A stretch of DNA of 8,593 nucleotides from Gemmatimonadota bacterium (lineage in GTDB: Bacteria > Gemmatimonadota > Gemmatimonadetes > Gemmatimonadales > GWC2-71-9). Under the pieces are notes generated by a model, which saw only the letters and a list, made by a program, of their open reading frames with translations, was not told the origin of the DNA and searched no databases. A program made the translations under genes and the position numbers. Below, in pieces: positions 1 through 5,767 of the stretch (its first letter is position 1; each line of letters begins with the position of its first letter). The DNA lies in the NCBI GenBank assembly GCA_025361465.1, contig JANYAG010000298.1, positions 1-8,593 on the forward strand, given 5' to 3'.

Positions 1-188
1 CCCGGTTGATGGAGCGGGTCAATGCCACCGGGCGGGTGAAGCTCACCCACGCGACGGTTGGCGGGCGCTACGCCATTCGCGTCGCGATCGGCGCGTTCCG
101 GACGGAGCGGAGACATGTGGTGGAATGTTGGGAGTTGCTGAAACGAGAGGCCAGAGACGAGAGAGGAGAGACTAAAGGGTCATCCTGA
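1..188 (+). CDS. Group II PLP-dependent amino-acid decarboxylase, C-terminal fragment (5' end outside window)
   Basis: The frame is open from the left edge and ends at the TGA at 186-188, giving about 61 visible residues. The stretch containing ERVNATGRVKLTHATVGG, then RYAIRVAIGAFRTE and HVVECWELL, matches the C-terminal pattern of aromatic-L-amino-acid/tyrosine-type decarboxylases: asparagine-rich turn, 'LTHT', 'lRlaiGn.rTt', and a final helix ending W-x-L-L. By family knowledge such enzymes remove the carboxyl group of an amino acid using pyridoxal phosphate. The catalytic lysine and cofactor pocket lie upstream and cannot be seen, so the substrate is unknown. The last 15 or so residues (KREARDERGETKGSS) are highly charged. 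They are encoded by a 7-bp-period repeat, and the stop lies inside a REP-like element, so the tail is probably not ancestral protein. The gene converges on uvrA. The family call rests on this short segment only. Confidence 0.62.
   Translation, partial: RLMERVNATGRVKLTHATVGGRYAIRVAIGAFRTERRHVVECWELLKREARDERGETKGSS
131..179. repeat. Degenerate heptamer tandem repeat (consensus near GAGAGAC)
   Basis: Seven consecutive 7-bp units can be read: GGAGTTG, CTGAAAC, GAGAGGC, CAGAGAC, GAGAGAG, GAGAGAC, TAAAGGG. The middle four are clear (145-172) and the outer ones are weak. The units overlap the end of the decarboxylase frame and run directly into the REP-like inverted pair starting at 179. A second heptamer tract with another unit (GGTGANN) lies at 5691-5767. 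The periodicity is visible by eye; origin and function are unknown. Confidence 0.6.
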
Positions 189-263
189 ACGAAGCGAAGG
201 ATATGCGCGGTGGAGGCACGGCGAAGTTCAACTACGCAAGCCCTTCGCTGCGCTCAGGGCGAC
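179..263. repeat. REP-like inverted repeat pair in the decarboxylase/uvrA convergent gap; possible bidirectional terminator
   Basis: The left arm 179-205 and right arm 237-263 are reverse complements at 20 of 27 positions. The best core is 184-200 (CCTGAACGAAGCGAAGG) against 242-258 (CCTTCGCTGCGCTCAGG), with 15 of 17 paired. The loop is 31 nt. Elements of the type TCCTGA-CGAAGCGAAGGA resemble dispersed repeats I associate with many high-GC genomes, but copy number cannot be tested here. The element sits between two convergent genes and could fold in either transcript. No T-tract follows either arm, so an intrinsic terminator is not demonstrated. The left arm supplies the decarboxylase stop codon. 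The remaining bases of this gap, 264-276, show nothing. Confidence 0.55.
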
Positions 264-276
264 TCAACACCCCACC

Positions 277-3060
277 TCAATTCTCAGCCAACGCCTCCCT
301 CAAGTATCTCCCGGTATGCGACGCCTTCACCTTCGCCACCTGTTCCGGCGTTCCCATCGCGACCACGCGTCCCCCGGCGGGCCCCGCCTCAGGTCCCAGG
401 TCGATCACCCAATCGGCGCGCTTGATCACGTCGATCTGGTGTTCGATGACGACCACCGTGTGTCCGGCATCGACCAGGCGATCGAGCACGCCGATCAGGG
501 TGCGGACATCGTCGATGTGCAGCCCGGTGGTCGGTTCATCGAGGAGATAGAGCTTCCGGCCGCTTCGCTTCGAGGCGGAGAGCAGCTCGCGGGCGATCTT
601 GAGGCGCTGCGCCTCGCCCCCCGACAGGGTGTTGGCGGGCTGGCCGAGTCGCAGGTATCCGAGGCCGACCTGCTGCAGCTGCCAGAGCGACGCCCCAAGC
701 CGGGGCTGGTGCTTGAAGCGGCGAATTGCCTCGTCGACGCTCCACTCGAGGACGTTCGCGATCGAGACGCCCTGGATCCGCACATCGAGCACCTCGCGCT
801 TGAACCGCGTGCCGCCACAGCTCTCACAGGGTACGTAAATGTCGGCGAGAAAGACCATTTCCACTTGGATGTGTCCCGCGCCATCGCAGGCCTCGCACCG
901 TCCGCCGGCGAGGTTGAACGAGAAGGTTGACGCGGTGTACTTCCGTTCCCGGGCCAGCGGCTGCTGCGCGAAGAGTTCGCGGATCTCGTCGAACGCCTTG
1001 ATGTAGGTCACCGGATTGGAGCGCGGGGTGCGGCCGATCGGCGTCTGGTCCACCAGCACCACGTCGGCGAGGAATTCCCATCCCTCGATCGCGTCCACAT
1101 CGCCCACCGCTTCGCCCAGGTGCGTCTTGGCAGAGTGCTCGCCCTGCAGCAGGCGCTCGAGCTGCCGGTAGAGCACGTCATAGGCGAGGGTGCTCTTGCC
1201 TGACCCGGACACGCCGGTGATCGCGGTGAGGGTGCCGAGGGGGATCTTCAGGTCGACACCGTTGAGGTTGTGCAGCCGGGCACCGCGCACCGCGAGAAAG
1301 GGTGCCACGGCCGCTCGGCGCATGCTGGGGATCCCGATCCGCTTTCGCCCGGTGAGATAATCTGCGGTCAGGGTGTCGTGCGCATCGGCCACCGGGCCGG
1401 AGTGCACCAGGCGGCCGCCATGTTCGCCGGCGCCCGGGCCGAGCTCGATCATCCAGTCGCCCTGGCGCACCGCGGCCAGATCATGCTCGACCACCACGAG
1501 GGTGTTGCCGAGGTCGCGCAATCGGTGCAGCAATCCGAGCAGGCGATCGGTGTCGCGGGGATGGAGCCCGATGGTCGGCTCATCGAGGACATAGAGCGCG
1601 TCCACCAATCGCGAGCCGAGGGCATTGGAGAGCGCGATCCGCTGCGCCTCACCGCCGCTGAGGGTGCGGGTCTGGCGATCGAGCGAGAGATATCCCAGTC
1701 CGACATCCCGCAGGTATGTCACCCGGGCATCGGCTTCGCCCAGGACGAGGTCGGCGACCTGGCGCGCGGTCGGGCCGAGTTCCAGCGCGGCCAGCCAGGT
1801 GGCGAGATCGTCAATGATCAGCGCGGCCACTTCGGCGATGTTCCGGCCGCCGAGCGTGACGGCCAGCGCCTCGGGCCGCAACCGGGTGCCGCGGCAATCG
1901 GGGCATTCCCGCGCGAGTTGATACTGCCGCAGGAAGACTCGGATGTATTGCTTGTATCGCTTCTGTTCGAGGGCGACGAGAAAGGGGAAAATCCCGAGAT
2001 ACTTGCCGGTCTTGCCATGCAGCAGCGTTTCGCGCGCCGCAGTGGGGAGGGTGCACCACGGTGCGTCCGGATCGACCCCGAGCTTTCGCGCCGTGGCGAC
2101 GAGCAGGCGCCGACGCGCCTCGTAGCGCGGCTTGGTCCACGGGTCGATCGCTCCATCCGACAGGGAGCGGGCCGGGTCGGGCACGATCAGCGAGACGTCG
2201 TACAGCAGGAGCGCCCCGAAGCCATTGCAGGTGGGGCACGCCCCGCGCGGGTTATTGAAGGAGAAGAGCGCCGGCGTGACCACCGCGGCCGGGGTGTCGC
2301 ACCGACTGCACGACGGATGCTCGGTGAAGCGGAGGCGACCATCGTCACGAAGGGCGAGCGCGATACCATCGCCCTCGCTGAACGCGACGGATATCGCCTC
2401 GGCCAGCCGGCCGCTCCGGGCCGGATCGGCCTCGAGCCGATCGACCACGACGAGCACCTCCCTGGCGCGGACGAGGTCGAGCGCCACGGGGAGTTCTTCG
2501 AGGTGGTGGGCCACTCCATCGACGAGCACCCGAACGAACCCGAGGGTGCGGAGGTTCTCCACCACCGCGGCGTGCGCCAGGCGGGCAAGGGCAGGCAGGG
2601 GGAAGACGACCTGGATGCGACTGGCGCCGGCGGCGATGATCGCGTCGGTGGCCGACTGTGGGGTGTCGCGCCGCACCGGTGCGCCGCAGGCCGTGCAGCA
2701 CTGCGCTCCGGCCCGGGCCCAGAGCAGCCGCAGGTAATCGTAGATCTCGGTCGCCGTTCCTACCGTCGAACGCGACGACAGGGTCGGCGCCTGCTGGTCG
2801 ATGGCGACGGCGGGCGCGATGCCCTCGATCCGGTCGACCAGCGGCTTGGGCATCCGCTCGAGGAACTGCTTGGCGTAGGTCGACAGCGACTCGATATACC
2901 GGCGTTGCCCCTCGGCGTAGAGCGTGTCGAAGGCAAGCGAGCTCTTGCCACTTCCGGACGGGCCGGTGACGACCGTCAGCGCACGTCGCGGAATGTCGAC
3001 CGTGATGCCCTTGAGGTTGTGCTGGCGGGCGTTGACGACGCGAATGACCGGGTTGGACAC
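277..3060 (-). CDS. uvrA: UvrA, excinuclease ABC subunit A
   Basis: UvrA is the DNA-damage-sensing ATPase of nucleotide excision repair. It works as a dimer, loads UvrB on lesions and acts in the cytoplasm on DNA. From the GTG at 3060 the protein has 927 residues, close to the usual 930-970. Two ABC modules are complete. Module 1 has Walker A at 33-40 (GPSGSGKS), signature LSGGE at 467-471 and Walker B D493-E494. Module 2 has Walker A at 616-623 (GVSGSGKS), signature at 812-816 and Walker B D841-E842. H526 and H874 are the switch histidines. Zinc-finger cysteines are C251/C254/C275/C278 and C722/C725/C745/C748. The segment corresponding to the UvrB-binding domain is present, so this is not the short UvrA2 paralogue. 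Extra CxxC pairs occur at 122/125 and 386/389. The frame also opens at an ATG at 3135 (952 residues), but those 25 residues look unlike UvrA and a promoter lies inside them. No LexA-type box was recognised. Confidence 0.97.
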   Translation of the reverse strand: MSNPVIRVVNARQHNLKGITVDIPRRALTVVTGPSGSGKSSLAFDTLYAEGQRRYIESLSTYAKQFLERMPKPLVDRIEGIAPAVAIDQQAPTLSSRSTVGTATEIYDYLRLLWARAGAQCCTACGAPVRRDTPQSATDAIIAAGASRIQVVFPLPALARLAHAAVVENLRTLGFVRVLVDGVAHHLEELPVALDLVRAREVLVVVDRLEADPARSGRLAEAISVAFSEGDGIALALRDDGRLRFTEHPSCSRCDTPAAVVTPALFSFNNPRGACPTCNGFGALLLYDVSLIVPDPARSLSDGAIDPWTKPRYEARRRLLVATARKLGVDPDAPWCTLPTAARETLLHGKTGKYLGIFPFLVALEQKRYKQYIRVFLRQYQLARECPDCRGTRLRPEALAVTLGGRNIAEVAALIIDDLATWLAALELGPTARQVADLVLGEADARVTYLRDVGLGYLSLDRQTRTLSGGEAQRIALSNALGSRLVDALYVLDEPTIGLHPRDTDRLLGLLHRLRDLGNTLVVVEHDLAAVRQGDWMIELGPGAGEHGGRLVHSGPVADAHDTLTADYLTGRKRIGIPSMRRAAVAPFLAVRGARLHNLNGVDLKIPLGTLTAITGVSGSGKSTLAYDVLYRQLERLLQGEHSAKTHLGEAVGDVDAIEGWEFLADVVLVDQTPIGRTPRSNPVTYIKAFDEIRELFAQQPLARERKYTASTFSFNLAGGRCEACDGAGHIQVEMVFLADIYVPCESCGGTRFKREVLDVRIQGVSIANVLEWSVDEAIRRFKHQPRLGASLWQLQQVGLGYLRLGQPANTLSGGEAQRLKIARELLSASKRSGRKLYLLDEPTTGLHIDDVRTLIGVLDRLVDAGHTVVVIEHQIDVIKRADWVIDLGPEAGPAGGRVVAMGTPEQVAKVKASHTGRYLREALAEN

Positions 3061-3066
3061 GGCGGA

Positions 3067-3096
3067 AACGTACCCCGAGCCGGGATGCTGATTCAA
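3067..3096 (-). promoter_or_regulatory. Candidate sigma-70-type promoter for uvrA (probably leaderless)
   Basis: On the minus strand, TTGAAT (3096-3091) and TACGTT (3072-3067) are separated by 18 bp. The -10 element ends 6 nt before the GTG at 3060, so transcription would start at or beside that codon. The -35 matches 4 of 6 consensus bases; the -10 matches three, including its A2 and T6. No Shine-Dalgarno sequence precedes the GTG in the usual place. The near-identical arrangement facing the other way upstream of the flippase gene strengthens the call. Confidence 0.5.
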
Positions 3097-3127
3097 CGAG
3101 GCGCTGGGGCCAATCGGTCGCCGGTGG

Positions 3128-3157
3128 TTGACCATTCTGCGCGCGCGCCGGTACGTT
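3128..3157 (+). promoter_or_regulatory. Candidate sigma-70-type promoter for the flippase-FHA-PP2C operon (probably leaderless)
   Basis: TTGACC (3128-3133) and TACGTT (3152-3157) are separated by 18 bp. The ATG at 3166 follows the -10 element by 8 nt, so the expected transcription start lies about 2 nt before or at the ATG. The bases before the ATG (TTTGGCGGCA) contain no good Shine-Dalgarno sequence. The extended context GGTACGTTT is shared with the uvrA promoter on the other strand. This is read by eye; it needs start-site mapping. Confidence 0.5.
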
Positions 3158-3165
3158 TGGCGGCA

Positions 3166-4224
3166 ATGGCCCTACTCACGCCAGCCCGCCTTCGGCAGGG
3201 TTTCCTCCTTTTCGTCGGCCTTTCCATCGTTGCGTACCTCGGCGTGCTTCTCTACGGCGAGCACGCAGGGGAGTTCCTGCCGTCGCTCGCCCTGATCAAG
3301 TGGCACTGGGTGCTCATCGGGCTGGGACTCGCGGCGATGGACTGGCTTGGCGGCGGTGCACGGCTCTGGGTCCTCTCCCGGGAGATCCACGAGAAACCGC
3401 CGTTCTGGCCCCTGGTGGTGGCCGGCGGGATGGGCGCCTGGGCTGGCTACCTCACGCCCGGAATGACCGGCTCCTCGCCCATGCAGGTCTACGCCATGAA
3501 GCGGGCCGGCGTGCCGGTCCCGAAGGCGCTGATGGCGATTCTCATGTCCTTCATCGCCACCGTGCTCTTCTTCGTGATCGGCGGCACGGTGGCCATCCTG
3601 TTCGGGGCGGGCAAGGCGCTCGGTCCGCACGGCGATGTGCTCGGCCTTTCCCTGCTTGACCTGTTCAAGGGGAGCATCGGGATGTTCTCGGTGTTCGGGG
3701 CCCTGCTGCTGGCGGTGTTGCTGGCGCCGAAGCTGATTTCCCGTGGGGTCCACTGGATCACCACCGTCCTGGGCAGGCACAGCGTGCGGATCGGGGCTCG
3801 GCTCGAGTCCGTGCGGGCCGGCATCGACCAGGCGCATGACAGCATGATCGCGTTCAACACGCCGCGCGGCTGGCTGTCGCTCTTCTGGGCGACGATCATT
3901 TCGGGCCCGAGCCATGCCAACAAGCTGCTCGCCGGGTATGTCGCCCTCCGCGCCATCGGCATTCACGCCCCCTTCGTCGATCTGCTCCTGATTCAGACGC
4001 TGGTCAGTTCGATCCTCTACTTCGCGCCCACGCCGGGCGGGGCGGGGTTCGCGGAGCTGCTCTCGACGATGGTGATGACGCTGTACTTGCCACGCGAACT
4101 GAACGCGGTCTACACCCTGATCTGGAAGTGCATTCTGCAGTGGTTCACGATCGCCGCCGGTTTCGCGATCTTCTCGGTCTGGGTGCGCCAGGGCCTCAAG
4201 GGCATCGAGGCCAACGACGCATGA
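3166..4224 (+). CDS. Flippase-like integral membrane protein (LPG_synthase_TM / UPF0104, YbhN-like family)
   Basis: A 352-residue polytopic membrane protein. Hydrophobic segments are visible at about 12-30, 47-66, 82-98, 122-147, 168-188, 236-262, 272-287, 293-309 and 318-339. Two stretches look like the family's conserved motifs. One is the turn at 98-122, with PGMTGSSP followed by VYAMKRAGVP. The other is PTPGGAGFAE at 288-297 before the last helices. By family knowledge these proteins resemble the membrane half of MprF and are linked to moving lipids or lipid-linked intermediates across the inner membrane; the substrate cannot be read from sequence. There is no cytosolic aminoacyl-transferase domain, so it is not a full MprF. 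The ATG at 3166 is chosen because it opens the hydrophobic protein right after a promoter candidate. The same frame stays open upstream to 1270, but that part is antisense to uvrA. Its stop overlaps the FHA start (ATGA). Confidence 0.85.
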   Translation: MALLTPARLRQGFLLFVGLSIVAYLGVLLYGEHAGEFLPSLALIKWHWVLIGLGLAAMDWLGGGARLWVLSREIHEKPPFWPLVVAGGMGAWAGYLTPGMTGSSPMQVYAMKRAGVPVPKALMAILMSFIATVLFFVIGGTVAILFGAGKALGPHGDVLGLSLLDLFKGSIGMFSVFGALLLAVLLAPKLISRGVHWITTVLGRHSVRIGARLESVRAGIDQAHDSMIAFNTPRGWLSLFWATIISGPSHANKLLAGYVALRAIGIHAPFVDLLLIQTLVSSILYFAPTPGGAGFAELLSTMVMTLYLPRELNAVYTLIWKCILQWFTIAAGFAIFSVWVRQGLKGIEANDA

Positions 4225-4928
4225 CCGAGCTCCCGCCGGGGCAGCCCGAGTATTCGGCCCGGCCGGGTGGCATCGGACCCGGCCCGACCGGCTCTCCGGC
4301 CCTGAATTCGCTTGCCCGGTGGGGAGGGCGACGCCTAGGTTTCCCGACCGCATACTCGAACCGCCTGTCGCCGGAGCCGAATCTGGACGAATTGCTGTCT
4401 GACGAACCTGGTTTGGCAACGCTCGTTCCCGGCGCGGGGGACGCGGTTCAGCCGCAGGGGCGCCTCCTGGCGATCCTCTGGGTTCGCGGTGGCCTGCATG
4501 AGCCGAGGCGGTTCGAGGTGCGGGGTCTCACGGCGACCATCGGCCGCGATCCGGCGAATGACGTCGTGCTCGATTCCCCGGCTGTCGGCGTCCACCATGC
4601 CAGCCTTTCACTCGCCGGCGGGGTCTGGACCCTGACCAACTGCCGGGAGACCGACCGCACCTGGGTCGACGGGGTGCAGGTCGAAGACTCGATCGGGCTT
4701 GCCCCTGGCTCGGAGGTGCGGATTGGCGGCGTGGTACTCTGCTTCGCCCCGCGCGACACGTGGGCGGATTCGGCGCCCTCGTCGAGTCCCGATCGGCCCG
4801 TGCCAGCCCTGTCCGGGCCCTTGTTCATGCCACCTGAGGAGGCGCTGCCGTCGCGTCGGCCGATCGTTCGGGCCGCCGTCGTGCTGATCGTCTGCCTGTT
4901 GGCGTATCTCCTGCTGGCAAGACGCTGA
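4221..4928 (+). CDS. FHA-domain protein with a C-terminal transmembrane anchor
   Basis: A 235-residue protein whose ATG overlaps the flippase stop (ATGA at 4221-4224). A GAGG at 4207-4210 may help initiation. Residues 1-80 are rich in Pro, Gly and Ser and probably disordered. Residues 81-178 form a forkhead-associated beta-sandwich: TATIGRDPANDVVLDSP at 104-120, then HHASLSLAGGVWTLTN, and a final RIGGVVLCF strand. Residues 180-215 are a Pro/Ser-rich linker and 216-233 a single membrane helix ending in ARR. The FHA part should therefore face the cytoplasm on a C-tail anchor. FHA domains normally bind phosphothreonine peptides. R109 is kept, but the usual S-R-x-H appears as G123-V-H-H126 and the usual N-G as D150-G151, so phosphopeptide binding may be lost or altered. 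Its place between a flippase-like protein and a PP2C phosphatase suggests a scaffold in phospho-signalling. Confidence 0.85.
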   Translation: MTELPPGQPEYSARPGGIGPGPTGSPALNSLARWGGRRLGFPTAYSNRLSPEPNLDELLSDEPGLATLVPGAGDAVQPQGRLLAILWVRGGLHEPRRFEVRGLTATIGRDPANDVVLDSPAVGVHHASLSLAGGVWTLTNCRETDRTWVDGVQVEDSIGLAPGSEVRIGGVVLCFAPRDTWADSAPSSSPDRPVPALSGPLFMPPEEALPSRRPIVRAAVVLIVCLLAYLLLARR

Positions 4929-5695
4929 TGCGATTCACCTGCGCGGCCCGCACCGATGTCGGCATCGTCCGATCCGGCAACGAGGACAGCTATCTCATGT
5001 CGAGTGAGCGTGGCCTCTTCGTCATCGCCGATGGGATGGGCGGTCACGCGGCCGGCGAGGTGGCGAGCGAAATGGCCGCCCGGATCGTCGCTGAGGAATT
5101 CCGGCCCGTGCGCGGGATGACCGACCAGGAGATGATGGCCCAGATGGTCGCGGCGATCCGCGCGGCCAACGGGGCCGTCTTCAAGCGGACCCTTTCGGAG
5201 CCGGACAAGCGCGGCATGGGAACCACCGCGACGGTGATGTCGCTGCTGCCTCGCCGCTATCTCATCGGGCAAGTGGGCGATTCCCGGGCCTACCTCCTTC
5301 GCGGTGGGGTGCTGACCCAGCTCACGAAGGATCACAGCTACGTGCAGGAGCAGGTCGACGCCGGGCGACTGACCCCGGAAGATGCCCGGACACACCCCTA
5401 TGCCAACGTGATCACCCGCTGCGTCGGGTCGAGCGAGGACGTCGTCCCCGATCTCTACATCGGCACGCTCGAGCCCCATGACCTGGTGCTCCTGGCCTCC
5501 GACGGCCTGACCGGGATGATCGATGATGAAGAGCTGCGCGAGATCCTGATGAGCGAACTCGATCTCGAACCGAAGGTCGACTCCCTCATCACGGCCGCCA
5601 ACCGGCGCGGTGGACTCGACAACATCACGACCGTCCTGGTGCGCATCGAGGAAGTGTCGCCGCCGACGGGAGAGATGCCGGCGGCCAACAGGTGA
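4928..5695 (+). CDS. PP2C-family protein serine/threonine phosphatase (Stp/PrpC type)
   Basis: A 255-residue, single-domain soluble phosphatase of the usual bacterial length. It removes phosphate from Ser/Thr residues of proteins phosphorylated by Hanks-type kinases, using Mn/Mg. The motif series is complete: RSGNEDS (15-21, with D20), ADGMGGHAAGE (34-44, with D35 and G36), GTTATV (98-103), VGDSRAYL (116-123, D118), LTKDHS (132-137), SDGLTGMI (191-198, D192) and GGLDNITTVLV (228-238, D231-N232). The metal-ligand aspartates are all present, so it should be active. The ATG shares a base with the FHA stop (TGATG), and no clear Shine-Dalgarno sequence precedes it, which fits coupled translation. 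No kinase gene is in the window. The stop codon lies inside the first unit of a heptamer repeat at the convergent junction. Confidence 0.94.
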   Translation: MRFTCAARTDVGIVRSGNEDSYLMSSERGLFVIADGMGGHAAGEVASEMAARIVAEEFRPVRGMTDQEMMAQMVAAIRAANGAVFKRTLSEPDKRGMGTTATVMSLLPRRYLIGQVGDSRAYLLRGGVLTQLTKDHSYVQEQVDAGRLTPEDARTHPYANVITRCVGSSEDVVPDLYIGTLEPHDLVLLASDGLTGMIDDEELREILMSELDLEPKVDSLITAANRRGGLDNITTVLVRIEEVSPPTGEMPAANR

Positions 5696-5760
5696 ACGGT
5701 GATTGGTGACTGGTGAACAGTGATTGCAGTGCACCGCCGGTCACCCCATCACCGCTCACC
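5691..5760. terminator. Possible bidirectional hairpin terminator between PP2C and HD genes
   Basis: Bases 5691-5703 and 5705-5710 can pair with 5748-5760 and 5740-5745. That gives 18 of 19 paired positions with one A-C mismatch, a small internal loop and a 29-nt terminal loop. Other registers are possible because the sequence is repetitive. The hairpin would form in both converging transcripts. There is no T-run after either arm, so any termination would not be of the classical intrinsic type. Confidence 0.4.
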
Positions 5761-5767
5761 GTTCACT
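5691..5767. repeat. Degenerate heptamer repeat arranged as an inverted array (GGTGANN / NNTCACC)
   Basis: Five heptamers run on the left: GGTGAAC, GGTGATT, GGTGACT, GGTGAAC, AGTGATT (5691-5725). After a short centre, complementary heptamers follow: GGTCACC (5739), CATCACC (5747), GCTCACC (5754) and GTTCACT (5761). One extra base at 5746 breaks the phase. Ends 5692-5702 and 5756-5766 are an exact 11-bp inverted repeat. The array contains the stop codons of both convergent genes (PP2C TGA 5693-5695; HD gene TGA reading 5758-5756). Dispersal in the genome cannot be judged from one copy. Confidence 0.75.

Noticed and set aside
131..263. Short direct and inverted repeats considered as a CRISPR array or insertion-sequence ends.
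   Set aside because: There are no equal-length repeats with unique spacers, no transposase, and no target-site duplication. A heptamer tract plus a REP-like pair explains the pattern.
203..930. Plus-strand frames at 203-550 and 316-930.
   Set aside because: They lie mostly opposite the conserved UvrA C-terminal ATPase module and have low-complexity Ser/Arg/Pro composition.
3061..3135. Longer uvrA from the ATG at 3135 (952 residues).
   Set aside because: The extra 25 residues have no UvrA character, there is no Shine-Dalgarno sequence before the ATG, and the segment contains the promoter candidate for the GTG start. Not fully excluded.
1270..3165. Very long plus-strand open frame opposite uvrA that runs in frame into the flippase gene, giving an apparent 984-residue fusion.
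   Set aside because: The first 632 codons lie antisense to an unmistakable UvrA and encode an Arg/Gly/Asp-rich protein with no recognisable domain. Long stop-free antisense frames are common in GC-rich DNA. The real gene starts at 3166.
4128..4220. Earlier ATG at 4128 for the FHA gene.
   Set aside because: It would overlap the flippase C-terminus by almost 100 bases; the ATG at 4221 gives the usual 4-base operon overlap.
3172..4419. 415-codon minus-strand frame opposite the flippase and FHA genes.
   Set aside because: The composition (Arg, Glu, Gly, His, Pro repeats) is a mirror of the membrane-protein codons, with no motif. The opposite strand encodes a clear polytopic protein with family motifs.
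4448..5734. 428-codon minus-strand frame opposite FHA and PP2C.
   Set aside because: It mirrors two confident genes, has no recognisable fold, and would overlap the convergent repeat.
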